Assembly: GCA_041745295.1 (NCBI GenBank)
Contig: JBGTJE010000004.1
Location: 1 to 64,000 of the forward strand
Origin: JANMEB01 sp041745295
Lineage (GTDB): Bacteria > Planctomycetota > Planctomycetia > Pirellulales > Pirellulaceae
Direction: 5' to 3'
Length of the DNA stretch: 64,000 bases
In this document: positions 40,885 through 49,601 of the stretch, in pieces
How positions within the stretch are numbered: the first letter of the stretch is position 1
How the letters are laid out: the number at the start of each line of letters is the position of its first letter
Notes under the pieces: model-generated
The model's database searches: none
Seen by the model: the letters and a program-made list of their open reading frames with translations, nothing else
Told to the model about the DNA's origin: nothing
Position numbers and translations under genes: made by a program

Positions 40885-40928
40885 GACGGCGAATCCAGGC
40901 AGCACTTCGTCGGGAAGGCCTGCCGCTT

Positions 40929-41005
40929 GAGCGCTTTCCGTTTAGCTGTAGCGGAACTCGCCAGAGTTCCGGCCGGAATTCTGGCGAATTCCGTTACGTC
41001 AGATG
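40929..41005. repeat. Palindromic repeat, 'GCGGAACTCGCC' family, copy 2
   Basis: GTAGCGGAACTCGCCAGAGT, CCGGCCGG and AATTCTGGCGAATTCCGTTAC form a strong hairpin between the small lipoprotein and the cytochrome gene. It makes the open frame upstream of 41043 meaningless as protein. Confidence 0.75.
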
Positions 41006-41042
41006 CTACCGCTTCGTAGAATGCGCACTCGTGGGCCGATCT

Positions 41043-42272
41043 ATGCGAGTGCTGGCGAGCATTCTCTGTTTGGTCCTTTTGTTCGCGACCGGTTGTTCCG
41101 ATCCGGCCCAGTTCCGATTGAATGAAGTCGAATTACTCAAGCTGCAATACCAGCAACAAGCGAAGCAAGAAGCGTTGGACGCAGAACGGGCCCAAGACGT
41201 CGTCGACGCATTGACGGCTTTGTTCGGCACGCCCGATCACCCCCGATTTCCTTATTTGTTGGGCGATTCCGATCCGGCCCGCGACTTGGTGCAGCTGGAG
41301 AACTTGAACAAGGCTGCGGGGGCAGTCAGCAGCAATCGTAGCGGCGAGCACCGCGGACTTTATCGGGAGCATTGCGCACAGTGTCACGGGATCACGGGAA
41401 ACGGGTCCGGGCCGACATCGGGGTTTCTCAATCCGTATCCCAGGGATTTTCGCTTGGGCAAATTCAAGTACAAATCGACAAAACTTGGCCAACGTCCAAC
41501 CGATGACGATTTGTGGCGCGTCATCGTCAACGGCATTCCAGGCACGGCGATGCCTTCGTTTCGAACGCTGAATGAATCTGAAATTGTCGCGCTGATCGAC
41601 TACGTTAAGTATTTGACGATTCGCGGGCGGGTGGAATACAAGTTGCTCGCCGAATTGGCGGTTCTTGCTCCCGATGAACGACTGATCGATCTGGACTGGC
41701 GCCGTGTGCAGACCGAATTTCAGCCCGACCCGGAGGTTGGCGGAGGGGATGCGCGGCGCGATTCGTACGACGATCAATTGGCGGCGCTGGTGGAGACCTA
41801 TTTTGATGAAGTGAATCTCTGGAGTCGGCCGCCGACCAAAGTCCCCGAGATCCCGGATTGGCTCTCTCAACGAGATTCCGTGTTTCGCGACCGAGTCAAC
41901 GAAGGCCGGGTCTTATTTTCCGGCAAGGCGAATTGCGCGATGTGTCATGGCTTCACCGGTTTGGGCGACGGCCAGACGGAGAACTACGACGATTGGACGA
42001 ATCAATGGGTTAAAGGAGCCAACTTGGACCCGCGCGACGCCCAGGCCTGTGCGCCATTTTTGGACGCTGGCGCTTTTCCTCCACGCGCCATTCGTCCACG
42101 CAACTTGCGGTTGCGCGTATATCGCGGGGGCGATCGCTACGTCGACTTGTATCGTCGAATTGCCAACGGGATCGAAGGGACCGGCATGCCGGATTCGACT
42201 GCACTAAGCGAACAAGAAATCTGGTCGTTGGTTGCTTACGTTTTGAATTTGCCTTATGAGGAGGCCCAATGA
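41043..42272 (+). CDS. Diheme c-type cytochrome lipoprotein
   Basis: A 409-residue lipoprotein: MRVLASILCLVLLFATGC gives signal and lipobox. Two cytochrome c domains are visible. Domain 1 has CAQCH at 111-115 with GTAMPSF as the likely Met ligand. Domain 2 has CAMCH at 298-302 with GTGMPDS as its Met ligand. Both domains end in the helix pattern EIVALIDYVKYL and EIWSLVAYVLNL. A charged linker of about 80 residues separates them. It is placed directly before coxB and probably donates electrons to the CuA site. ATG 41043 is chosen because the signal peptide starts there. Its TGA overlaps a tiny ORF at 42269 (ATGA). Confidence 0.9.
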   Translation: MRVLASILCLVLLFATGCSDPAQFRLNEVELLKLQYQQQAKQEALDAERAQDVVDALTALFGTPDHPRFPYLLGDSDPARDLVQLENLNKAAGAVSSNRSGEHRGLYREHCAQCHGITGNGSGPTSGFLNPYPRDFRLGKFKYKSTKLGQRPTDDDLWRVIVNGIPGTAMPSFRTLNESEIVALIDYVKYLTIRGRVEYKLLAELAVLAPDERLIDLDWRRVQTEFQPDPEVGGGDARRDSYDDQLAALVETYFDEVNLWSRPPTKVPEIPDWLSQRDSVFRDRVNEGRVLFSGKANCAMCHGFTGLGDGQTENYDDWTNQWVKGANLDPRDAQACAPFLDAGAFPPRAIRPRNLRLRVYRGGDRYVDLYRRIANGIEGTGMPDSTALSEQEIWSLVAYVLNLPYEEAQ

Positions 42273-42301
42273 GAGCCGTCAGATTTGCCGGATCGTCATG
42301 A
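42269..42301 (+). other. Possible 10-codon coupling ORF between cytochrome and coxB
   Basis: GAGGAGG at 42258-42264 is the strongest ribosome site in this operon, and the ATG it fits (42269) opens MRAVRFAGSS and stops at 42301. The start overlaps the cytochrome stop and the stop overlaps the coxB ATG 42298, both as ATGA. It may be a translational bridge for coxB rather than a functional peptide. Confidence 0.4.
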
Positions 42302-43182
42302 GTCGATTTTGGAGCGTGCTGTTCTTTTGCGTGCCGGTGAGTTGCTTGGCGATTTACCTTTGGTCGGCGTACGGTTTTGCGCCCTTGGCAACCGCCTGGC
42401 TGCCGGAAAACCTGTCGTACCATGGGCGCACGATTGATTTCCTGTTTTACCTCATTCATTATTTGGCGGCGGCGGTTTTGCTCGGGACCGGGCTCGTCTT
42501 AGCCGTCGCGACTTGGCGATTCCGCGACCAACCTGGTGCTCGTGCCCGATTTGTGCATACCAAGTTGAGCCTGGAAATCGCTTGGACGATCGTGCCTGCT
42601 GCAATACTAATCTGGTTGGCCCTCTACCAGATGAACGCGTGGGCCGACAATAAGCTGCGCCGACCGCAGATGGAGTCCGCCGGAGTCTTGCGGAACCGTC
42701 CGCCGCTGGCCCGCATCGTCGCCAAGCAGTTTGGCTGGGAAGTGTATTATCCTGGCGCCGATGGCCGATTGGATACCCCCGACGACTTGTACGTTGAGAA
42801 CGAATTGTACGTTCCCGTCGACGTCGACGTGGTCCTCGAACTGCAAAGCCGCGACGTGATCCACGATTTTTTTGTCCCGCAGTTGCGGCTCAAGCAAGAT
42901 ATCGTGCCAGGCTCAACGCAATACCTGTGGTTTCGCGTTTTGCCCATTGCGCTAAATCGGCGACTGGATTTTGTCTGCGCGGAGCTCTGCGGGTGGGGGC
43001 ACTACAAGATGAACGGCTGGCTTTACGTGGTCACTCCCGAGGATTTCGCGCTCCGTATGAACGAACTTGCCGCGGAGCGATTGGGCGATACGCCGGTTGC
43101 CCAGGGAAACGGCGCCCAGCGAGCGGCCGAGTTAACCCCGGCCGTTTCCCGGCAACCCAGATCGCCAACAAATGACGAATGA
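42298..43182 (+). CDS. coxB: Cytochrome c oxidase subunit II
   Basis: A 294-residue CuA-bearing subunit that accepts electrons from cytochrome c. Two N-terminal helices (VLFFCVPVSCLAIYLWSAYG region and FLFYLIHYLAAAVLLGTGLV with LEIAWTIVPAAILIWLAL) precede the cupredoxin domain. The copper centre is complete: H189 in DVIHDFFVP, then C227, C231, H235 and M238 in CAELCGWGHYKM. The quinol-oxidase form is excluded by these ligands. A Gln/Pro-rich tail follows. The start could also be ATG 42256, but 42298 overlaps the tiny ORF stop and begins at the helix. The end overlaps coxA by 11 bases. Confidence 0.94.
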   Translation: MSRFWSVLFFCVPVSCLAIYLWSAYGFAPLATAWLPENLSYHGRTIDFLFYLIHYLAAAVLLGTGLVLAVATWRFRDQPGARARFVHTKLSLEIAWTIVPAAILIWLALYQMNAWADNKLRRPQMESAGVLRNRPPLARIVAKQFGWEVYYPGADGRLDTPDDLYVENELYVPVDVDVVLELQSRDVIHDFFVPQLRLKQDIVPGSTQYLWFRVLPIALNRRLDFVCAELCGWGHYKMNGWLYVVTPEDFALRMNELAAERLGDTPVAQGNGAQRAAELTPAVSRQPRSPTNDE

Positions 43183-44941
43183 ACTATTTCCATCGACCGA
43201 GAACACTGACCTTGCGAGCCAATCGCTGAGGCGTCGAGGATGGCTTCGTTTTGTATTCTCCACCGATCACAAAGTCATCGGCCTTCAATTTTTGTTTTCG
43301 AGCTTGATCTGGTTTTTGGTCGGCGGATTCTTGGCGTTGGCGATCCGCTGGCAGCTGGCTTGGCCTTGGACCGACATGCCGATCGTCGGAGCTTGGTTGT
43401 TCGCTGCGCAGGGGGGCCAGATCTCACCCGAGTATTACAGCACGCTGTTCACGATGCATGGCACGATCATGATCTTTTTTGTGATCATTCCGATCTTGAC
43501 CGGGGCACTGGGGAATTTCTTGATTCCGCTGATGATCGGTGCGCGGGATATGGCTTTTCCGCGGCTCAATATGATGAGCTATTGGCTGATGTGGCCCGGC
43601 TTTGTATTGATCGCCTTGAGCTTCCTGACTCCGGGGTATGGTGCCGGGGCAGGATGGACTTCGTATCCGCCGCTTTCGGTGATTGCCGCCGCGATGCCCA
43701 ACGCACAAGACGCACAAACGTATTGGCTGTTGGCGTTACTCTGTGTCGGGCTTTCCTCGATGCTCGGTGCGCTGAATTATTTGACGACTATTTTTCTGAT
43801 GCGAGCGCCGGGAATGGGGATGTGGCGTTTGCCGATGACGATTTGGGGGTTGCTGGTCACGTCGATACTGCAAGCCTTTGCCCTGCCGGTGTTGACCGCG
43901 GCGCTGCTCATGCAATTGGCGGATCGGCAATGGGGAACCGGGTTCTTCCTGCCCGAAGCAATCACGGTCAATAACGAGACCGCAACGGGCGGGGGGCAGC
44001 CGTTGCTATGGCAACATTTGTTTTGGTTTTATTCGCACCCCGCCGTGTACGTCATGATTTTGCCGGCGATGGGCATCATTTCGGAAATTATCAGTTGCTT
44101 TTCACGCAAGCCGCTGTTTGGTTATCGCCCGATGGTCATGGCGATCTGCGCGATCGCTGGATTGGGCTTCATCGTGTGGGGACACCATATGTTTGTGTCA
44201 GGCATGAATCCGCTGTTGGGCATGACGTTCATGGTCTCGACGATGCTGATTGCCTTGCCGAGCGGGATCAAAGTGTTCAATTGGTTGGCGACCATTTGGG
44301 GTGGGCGAATCCAATTTCAGACGCCGATGCTTTTTGCACTGGCGTTTGTGATCATGTTCGTCATCGGGGGTTTGTCGGGGATTCTGATGGCGGCGACTCC
44401 GGTCGATATTTACATCCACGACACCTACATGATCGTGGCCCATTTTCATTACGTCTTGTTTGCCGGCAGCGTCTTGGCCGTATTTGCCGCGATTCACTTT
44501 TGGTTTCCAAAGATGTTTGGACGAATGATGCACGAAGGCTTAGGGCGGATACATTTCTTGTTGACTTTTCTGTTTTTGAATGGAACGTTTTTTCCGATGC
44601 ACCTGTTGGGGGCACGTGGGTTTCCGCGGCGCTACGCCGATCCTTATCACATCGAAGCCTTCGCCGACTTGTTGCCGCTCAATCAGTTCATCACTTATTG
44701 TGCATTCTTGATGGCCGCTGCGCAGATTCTGTTCGTGATCAATTTCTTTGGAAGTATGCTGTTTGGCCCGCGGGCTTCGCGGAATCCCTGGAACGCCAAT
44801 ACACTAGAGTGGACGGCCGAGAGCCCTCCTCCCCATGGAAATTATGCCACGCCGCCGAGCGTGTACCGCGGACCGTACGAATATAGTCATCCGCAGGCCG
44901 CCGCCGATTACTGGCCCCAATCGTCACCCGATACTGCGTGA
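43172..44941 (+). CDS. coxA: Cytochrome c oxidase subunit I, A2-type
   Basis: A 589-residue catalytic subunit reducing O2 to water with proton pumping. Heme and copper ligands are present: H96 (TMHGTIMIFF), H289 with crosslinked Y293 (YSHPAVYVMILP), H338-H339 (GHHMF), H424 and H426 (VAHFHYV). K367 in LPSGIKVF marks the K-channel and GARDMAFPRLN the D-channel entry. The glutamate normally before the His-Pro-x-Val-Tyr core (HPEVY) is Ala, with YS just upstream, which is the A2 subfamily pattern. Twelve or more helices are visible, and the length is usual. It follows coxB with overlap. Confidence 0.96.
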   Translation: MTNELFPSTENTDLASQSLRRRGWLRFVFSTDHKVIGLQFLFSSLIWFLVGGFLALAIRWQLAWPWTDMPIVGAWLFAAQGGQISPEYYSTLFTMHGTIMIFFVIIPILTGALGNFLIPLMIGARDMAFPRLNMMSYWLMWPGFVLIALSFLTPGYGAGAGWTSYPPLSVIAAAMPNAQDAQTYWLLALLCVGLSSMLGALNYLTTIFLMRAPGMGMWRLPMTIWGLLVTSILQAFALPVLTAALLMQLADRQWGTGFFLPEAITVNNETATGGGQPLLWQHLFWFYSHPAVYVMILPAMGIISEIISCFSRKPLFGYRPMVMAICAIAGLGFIVWGHHMFVSGMNPLLGMTFMVSTMLIALPSGIKVFNWLATIWGGRIQFQTPMLFALAFVIMFVIGGLSGILMAATPVDIYIHDTYMIVAHFHYVLFAGSVLAVFAAIHFWFPKMFGRMMHEGLGRIHFLLTFLFLNGTFFPMHLLGARGFPRRYADPYHIEAFADLLPLNQFITYCAFLMAAAQILFVINFFGSMLFGPRASRNPWNANTLEWTAESPPPHGNYATPPSVYRGPYEYSHPQAAADYWPQSSPDTA

Positions 44942-44950
44942 TCCCAATCG

Positions 44951-45973
44951 ATGATCCAACCTGCAATGACATCGCATTTCTCGCGTTGGCCCAATCGCGT
45001 TGCCAAGCTGCTTGCGGTGATTGTATTTCCACTAATATGGGTCGGCGGACTGGTCACGTCATCGGACGCCGGAATGGCCGTTCCCGATTGGCCAAATACG
45101 TATAACTACAACATGTTTGCCTATCCCATTCGAGATTGGTTTTTGGGACCGTGGGATTTGTTCGTCGAGCACGGCCATCGCCTGCTGGGGAGCCTGTCGG
45201 GAATTGTCGCCATCGCGTTGTGCGGGGCCACATTTTTGTCGGATCGGCGATCCTCCGTGCGCCGCTGGTCGATTCTCATTTTGGCCTTGGTGATTGGTCA
45301 AGGAATCCTTGGTGGCCAGCGCGTCGTTCGCGATGAACGGGCCCTGGCACTGATCCATGGCTGCATTGGTCCGTTGTTCTTTGCCACGGTCGTGGCGATG
45401 GTCGTGTATACCTCGACGTGGTGGATTGAAAAGCGCGGTGTCGTTGCCGATCCCAAACTTTGGTCTACGGACGGACAGCGGATCGCGGCCGCGTTGCTGA
45501 TGATGGCCAGTTATGGACAGTTGATCTTTGGGGCGTGTTTGCGGCACGTACCGGACACCGCAGATCCGACTGCGTATTCGCTGCTGATCGTCGCGCACTT
45601 GGTGACCGCGGGCATCGTGTTGCTCTTGGCGTTGAGCGTTTTGTATCTGGCTTATGTCCGCAATTGGAGTCGAGGCGGCATTCGAACGTCCGCGACTCTC
45701 TTGGTTGCATTTGTCCTCCTTCAACTTGGTTTGGGGTTCAGTAGTTATGTTTTGAAGTTCGGTTGGCCGGCCTGGCTGGGTGGCTACTCGTTCGCCGCCC
45801 GCTACGTCGTCCCTGAAAAAACGTTTTGGCAAACGAACTTGGTTACGCTGCACGTAGCGATGGGGTCGCTGATTCTGGCCACCGCCACCTACCATTACGT
45901 CCGCGTCTGTCGCTCCGTTGCGAACGGTGCAATGGACGAGAAGTCGCCCATCCCATCGGCGGCGAACGCTTGA
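44951..45973 (+). CDS. ctaA: Heme A synthase (CtaA)
   Basis: A 340-residue membrane protein that oxidises the C8 methyl of heme O to make heme A for the oxidase. Family marks are GGLVTSSDAGMAVPDWPNTY at the first periplasmic loop, WDLFVEHGHRLLGSLSG (heme ligand His), GGQRVVRDERALALIHGCIG, LLIVAHLVTAGIVLLLA and LHVAMGSLILATATYHYVRV. Eight helices are apparent. It lacks the extracytoplasmic cysteine pair of Bacillus CtaA. It lies ten bases after coxA and 71 before ctaB, within one transcription unit. The first few codons before VAKLLAVIVFPLIWV are uncertain. Confidence 0.93.
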   Translation: MIQPAMTSHFSRWPNRVAKLLAVIVFPLIWVGGLVTSSDAGMAVPDWPNTYNYNMFAYPIRDWFLGPWDLFVEHGHRLLGSLSGIVAIALCGATFLSDRRSSVRRWSILILALVIGQGILGGQRVVRDERALALIHGCIGPLFFATVVAMVVYTSTWWIEKRGVVADPKLWSTDGQRIAAALLMMASYGQLIFGACLRHVPDTADPTAYSLLIVAHLVTAGIVLLLALSVLYLAYVRNWSRGGIRTSATLLVAFVLLQLGLGFSSYVLKFGWPAWLGGYSFAARYVVPEKTFWQTNLVTLHVAMGSLILATATYHYVRVCRSVANGAMDEKSPIPSAANA

Positions 45974-46044
45974 AAGGAGGCCGCCCGCAAAGGTACAATC
46001 GAAGCCTGAAACTCTTGAATTAATTGGTGGTGTAAGGTCTGTCC

Positions 46045-46962
46045 GTGGAATCTGTAGCGTCCGTTTCCAAATCCAAAAGCGAGCGTCACGTATTGTCGCT
46101 CATCGGCGATTATGTCGAGCTCATGAAGCCGCGCATTGCGCTGATGGTATTGCTAACGGTCATCGTGGCCGGATTCTTGGCTGCCGGCGGCTCGACTTCG
46201 GTGCTTGCGCTGGTGAATGTTTCGATCGGCGTTTTACTGATTTCTGCCAGCGGCAGCGCTTGGAACCAATACCTAGAACGGTACACCGATTTCCTCATGC
46301 CGCGAACTGCGTTGCGGCCACTTCCCGATCAGAGGCTGACGGCCAATCAAGTCACCGCTTTTGGCGCAATCACTTTTGGCGCGGGAGTCGTCTACTTGGG
46401 CACGGTTGTCGGTTCGCTTCCATTGCTGTTGGGTTTGTCGACCTGGTTCTTATACGTGCTGGTGTACACGCCAATGAAACGACGCACCTGGTGGAACACG
46501 GCCGTGGGCGCCGTCGCTGGTGCCTTGCCCGTTTTGATTGGGGCGGCGGGGACCGGATCTCACGTGACCGGTCCGGTTTGGGGCTTGTTTGCGATTCTGT
46601 TCCTTTGGCAGTTTCCGCATTTCATGGCGATCGCCTGGCTCTATCGTCGCGATTACGCCGAGGGCGGTTTGAAGATGATCACAGTGGTTGATCCCAGCGG
46701 AAAATTAGCAGGTGTTCACGCGATTGTTGGTGCGATAGCGTTGTTGCTCGTCTCGGTCGCCACGGCTTTTTGTTTTTCATCCGTCGTAGCGCGAAGCGTC
46801 GTCCTTGGTATCTGCGGATTGGTTGGTTTGTGGTATTTGGCATCGTCGATCCTGTTTGCCCGTCGGTTAGACGATGAGGCCGCGCGCCAACTGCTGCATG
46901 TTTCACTGCTTCATTTGCCGCTTGTTTTACTCGCATTGGTGTTGGCGCGAATCCTCGAATAG
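46045..46962 (+). CDS. ctaB: Protoheme IX farnesyltransferase (heme O synthase)
   Basis: A 305-residue UbiA-superfamily prenyltransferase converting heme B to heme O. After a short polar start comes DYVELMKPRIALMVLLTVIV. The prenyl-diphosphate motif is NQYLERYTDFLMPRTALRPL, the CtaB form in which N-x3-D-x3-D reads N-x3-E-x3-D, and the second is YTPMKRRTWWNTAVGAVAGA. LFLWQFPHFMAIAWLYRRDY is the most diagnostic CtaB block. Nine helices fit. GTG 46045 has AAGGT upstream. Its stop is 12 bases before the coxC ATG. Confidence 0.95.
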   Translation: MESVASVSKSKSERHVLSLIGDYVELMKPRIALMVLLTVIVAGFLAAGGSTSVLALVNVSIGVLLISASGSAWNQYLERYTDFLMPRTALRPLPDQRLTANQVTAFGAITFGAGVVYLGTVVGSLPLLLGLSTWFLYVLVYTPMKRRTWWNTAVGAVAGALPVLIGAAGTGSHVTGPVWGLFAILFLWQFPHFMAIAWLYRRDYAEGGLKMITVVDPSGKLAGVHAIVGAIALLLVSVATAFCFSSVVARSVVLGICGLVGLWYLASSILFARRLDDEAARQLLHVSLLHLPLVLLALVLARILE

Positions 46963-46974
46963 GTGGTTCCGCCA

Positions 46975-48147
46975 ATGAAATTACCGCGCGGCGATCGGGA
47001 ACCACGATGGGAAGCGATTCCCAAAAGCCGTTTTTGCTTGTGGCTGTTCTTGTCCACTGAAGTCATGTTTTTTGTGGCTTTGATCGGTTCGTATCTGGTC
47101 CTACGATTCGGCGTTCCGCTTGGGGAATGGCCGCCCGCGTCCGCTGTCGGTCTCGTGCCATGGATCGGCGGAGTGAATACCCTGATTTTGTTGGCATCAA
47201 GTGTTTTCATGACCAGGGCGATGGTATCGACCAGCCGAAATCAATCACGTTCCGCCAAGGGTTGGTTAATCATGGCCCTGCTGCTGGGAACCGGATTCTT
47301 GGCGGTAAAATCCTATGAATATTGGGAGAAATTCCAACTAGGACTCTATCCGCGCGCTGCTGCGACGCTTGTTTATCCGCGGTACGACGCCGAGTATCTG
47401 GCTGCTTTGCAAAGCGAAATTTCTGTCACACGCGGCGCACTGGAGCAAAGTCGGCAGCGGAACCCATCCGCTGCGCTGGAACAGCAAATTGTTTGGTGCG
47501 ATCGCCTGGCGTTGGGCTTGGCGTCGTGGGCAGGTCGCGAGTATGGCCAATCCGACGATCCGAAAAGGCGGGAACTAGCGATTCGGTCCGCTGCTTATCT
47601 GGTCCGGCCCGAGCCAAAAATGGCAGAACAAATGGAAACCCTACTGCGCGAAGAGCGGGCGCGACTGTCGACGGAACGCGACGAACTTGATGAATCAAAA
47701 CGGCGAATCCAATCCGAATTGGACCAAACGGCGAATCAACTGTCTGGTTTGGCCAGCGATAATAGCGCTCTAGAACAGCGCAGCGTCTTGGAACAGCGAT
47801 TGGCCGAACAACGTGCTGAGCTCACCGCGGTAAATAACCGTTGGTCGGTGGTCGACGACCGCTTGAAACTGCGAGACTCCCTTCCCGACACTCAACGGGG
47901 AGTCAATGCAACTTTTGGATTTCATTTGCCGATTGTCGTTCCCGGGGGGAGAACGTGGCTTTACGGATATTATTTGTTAACGGGAGTCCATGCGTTCCAC
48001 TTGTTGGCTGGAATACTTGTCGCACTCGCGCTGCTGCCAATTCGGTTGGACTCGCATCAATATGTTCTCGTAGGAAACGTCGCCACCTACTGGAATTTCG
48101 TGGACGGCGTTTGGCTGGTCCTATTCCCGATCATTTATTTGCTCTAG
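46975..48147 (+). CDS. coxC: Cytochrome c oxidase subunit III with ~190-residue coiled-coil insert
   Basis: A 390-residue protein; typical short planctomycete-type subunit III would be about 200. The first part is standard: FCLWLFLSTEVMFFVALIGS, GGVNTLILLASSVFMTRAM, LIMALLLGTGFLAVKSYEY. The last part is standard too: TWLYGYYLLTGVHAFHLLAG, LVGNVATYWNFVDGVWLVLF. Between them (residues about 125-315) is a hydrophilic, Glu/Gln/Arg-rich stretch with heptad character (MAEQMETLLREERARLSTER, KRRIQSELDQTANQLSGLAS). It falls between membrane helices, so it would project from the membrane. Frame and codon usage continue unbroken. ATG 46975 is preferred for its AGGTGG site. Confidence 0.92.
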   Translation: MKLPRGDREPRWEAIPKSRFCLWLFLSTEVMFFVALIGSYLVLRFGVPLGEWPPASAVGLVPWIGGVNTLILLASSVFMTRAMVSTSRNQSRSAKGWLIMALLLGTGFLAVKSYEYWEKFQLGLYPRAAATLVYPRYDAEYLAALQSEISVTRGALEQSRQRNPSAALEQQIVWCDRLALGLASWAGREYGQSDDPKRRELAIRSAAYLVRPEPKMAEQMETLLREERARLSTERDELDESKRRIQSELDQTANQLSGLASDNSALEQRSVLEQRLAEQRAELTAVNNRWSVVDDRLKLRDSLPDTQRGVNATFGFHLPIVVPGGRTWLYGYYLLTGVHAFHLLAGILVALALLPIRLDSHQYVLVGNVATYWNFVDGVWLVLFPIIYLL

Positions 48148-48226
48148 ATTCGAAGGGAATGAGTCAGTTTCCGTCCGCGCTTCTGTGCGCAGCGACGGAA
48201 AAGAGCGTCCTAAGGACGAAGTACCG

Positions 48227-49465
48227 GTGGATGTCGTTGAAATTGTGAGGTCCCTTTTGACAATCTGGCGAAAACTTTCGATTCTATTGTGGGGACTAGT
48301 GCTCGTGGCGGGCGGTTGGATTGCCTACGAACTGCGCAATCGGCCGTCCGTGATCTCGGTTGAGACCGGACCCATGTTCAAAAAGCTGCCCTGGAAACAT
48401 CTGCCCGACGTGGCACCGTTCGAGCTGATGACGAGCGACGGAGTGAAGTTCGATTCACGAGAATTGGCCGGGCACCCCTACGCGGTCAATTTCTTTTTTT
48501 CGACGTGTCCAACGATCTGTCGTCAATTGAACGAACAAGTTCGCGTCTTGGCGGAACAGTTTCGCAACGACGACTTGACCTTCCTCAGTATCACCGTGGA
48601 TCCGTTGACCGATACGCCCGGGCGTTTGGCGGAGTACGCAAAACTTTTTGAGGCCGCGCCACAACAATGGAAGTTTTTGACCGGGGAACTTTCGACGATT
48701 CAGCAACTCGGCGACCAGTCGTTTCGAGTTCGGCTCGAAAAAGAAGTCCACACCGAAGACATTCTTTTGGTCGATCGCTGGGGCCGGTATCGCGATCGGT
48801 TCCGCTGGGACGATCCAACCGAGATGCGCCGTTTTGCGACGGTCGCAAAGCAAGTTATTGACGAGCAGAAACCTCCCCTCACGGCAATGATTGACACTCG
48901 CAATTTAATGGCCGCAATTCCACACACGCAACAAAACACTCCGCCTTGGCTGAATGAGTTCTTTCTGGAGCAATCCGACGGCACAATCCTGTATTCGCGC
49001 GACCTCATCGGCCAAGTCTGGATTGGCAGCATTTTTTTCTCAACATGTACGACTCATTGCGTCGAACAAAATCGGTACTTGCGGGACCTACAAGACCGGC
49101 TCGGCGATCGGCCCCTTCGCATCGTGAGCGTGACAACCGATCCACAAACCGATACTCCCGCTCGGCTGCAACAATACGCCCAGGAAATGAAAGCACAGCC
49201 CAATCGATGGATTTTCCTAACCGCGCAAGAGAAGTCGTACGTGAATCGAGTCGCCGCGGAATATTTTGGGCTCTTTGTTCAAGGATCGGATCATGCGACG
49301 GATTTGGCGGTCGTCGATCGCTGGGGCAGGGTGCGCAGAAAGTTCAACTGGCGCGATCCGAGCCAAGAGGCCGAGATGCTGAAGCTCATCGATGAATTGA
49401 TAGCCGAAAAGCAACCTCCGCAAATCAAAGCGGAAAACACGACGCCGGCGGCAGCGAGCAAATGA
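48227..49465 (+). CDS. Tandem double-domain SCO1/SenC copper chaperone
   Basis: A 412-residue membrane-anchored protein. A single helix (LLWGLVLVAGGWIAYELRN) is followed by two SCO-type thioredoxin folds. Domain 1 has FFFSTCPTICRQL (C94, C98), VDPLTDTPGRLAEYA and H175 in EVHTEDILLVDRWGRY. Domain 2 has FFSTCTTHCVEQN (C274, C278), TTDPQTDTPARLQQYA and H356 in SDHATDLAVVDRWGR. Both therefore keep the C-x3-C plus His copper site. SCO proteins load copper into CuA of subunit II. The GTG at 48227 has AAGGA; GTG 48185 is an alternative 14 codons earlier. Confidence 0.9.
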   Translation: MDVVEIVRSLLTIWRKLSILLWGLVLVAGGWIAYELRNRPSVISVETGPMFKKLPWKHLPDVAPFELMTSDGVKFDSRELAGHPYAVNFFFSTCPTICRQLNEQVRVLAEQFRNDDLTFLSITVDPLTDTPGRLAEYAKLFEAAPQQWKFLTGELSTIQQLGDQSFRVRLEKEVHTEDILLVDRWGRYRDRFRWDDPTEMRRFATVAKQVIDEQKPPLTAMIDTRNLMAAIPHTQQNTPPWLNEFFLEQSDGTILYSRDLIGQVWIGSIFFSTCTTHCVEQNRYLRDLQDRLGDRPLRIVSVTTDPQTDTPARLQQYAQEMKAQPNRWIFLTAQEKSYVNRVAAEYFGLFVQGSDHATDLAVVDRWGRVRRKFNWRDPSQEAEMLKLIDELIAEKQPPQIKAENTTPAAASK

Positions 49466-49512
49466 CAACGATTGGCGTCTGCGCGGTTTGGCAATTCCCC
49501 CATCCATGGAAG

Positions 49513-49538
49513 ATGGATTCCGGGGCTCAGCCCGGAAT
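49513..49538. repeat. Palindrome GATTCCGGGGCTCAGCCCGGAATGAC
   Basis: ATTCCGGG and CCCGGAAT pair around GCTCAG, between the SCO and DUF420 genes. This is a repeat type frequent in environmental bacterial genomes. Confidence 0.6.
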
Positions 49539-49601
49539 GACACGAGTTGTGTTAGTGGCTCGTCGTTACGTTGGATCGCCGAGGGCCAAGCGTCCTATCC
49601 T

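Noticed and set aside
45059..45895. 278-codon minus-strand frame opposite ctaA
   Set aside because: Low-complexity Gln/Arg/Asn translation complementary to membrane-helix codons; typical shadow.
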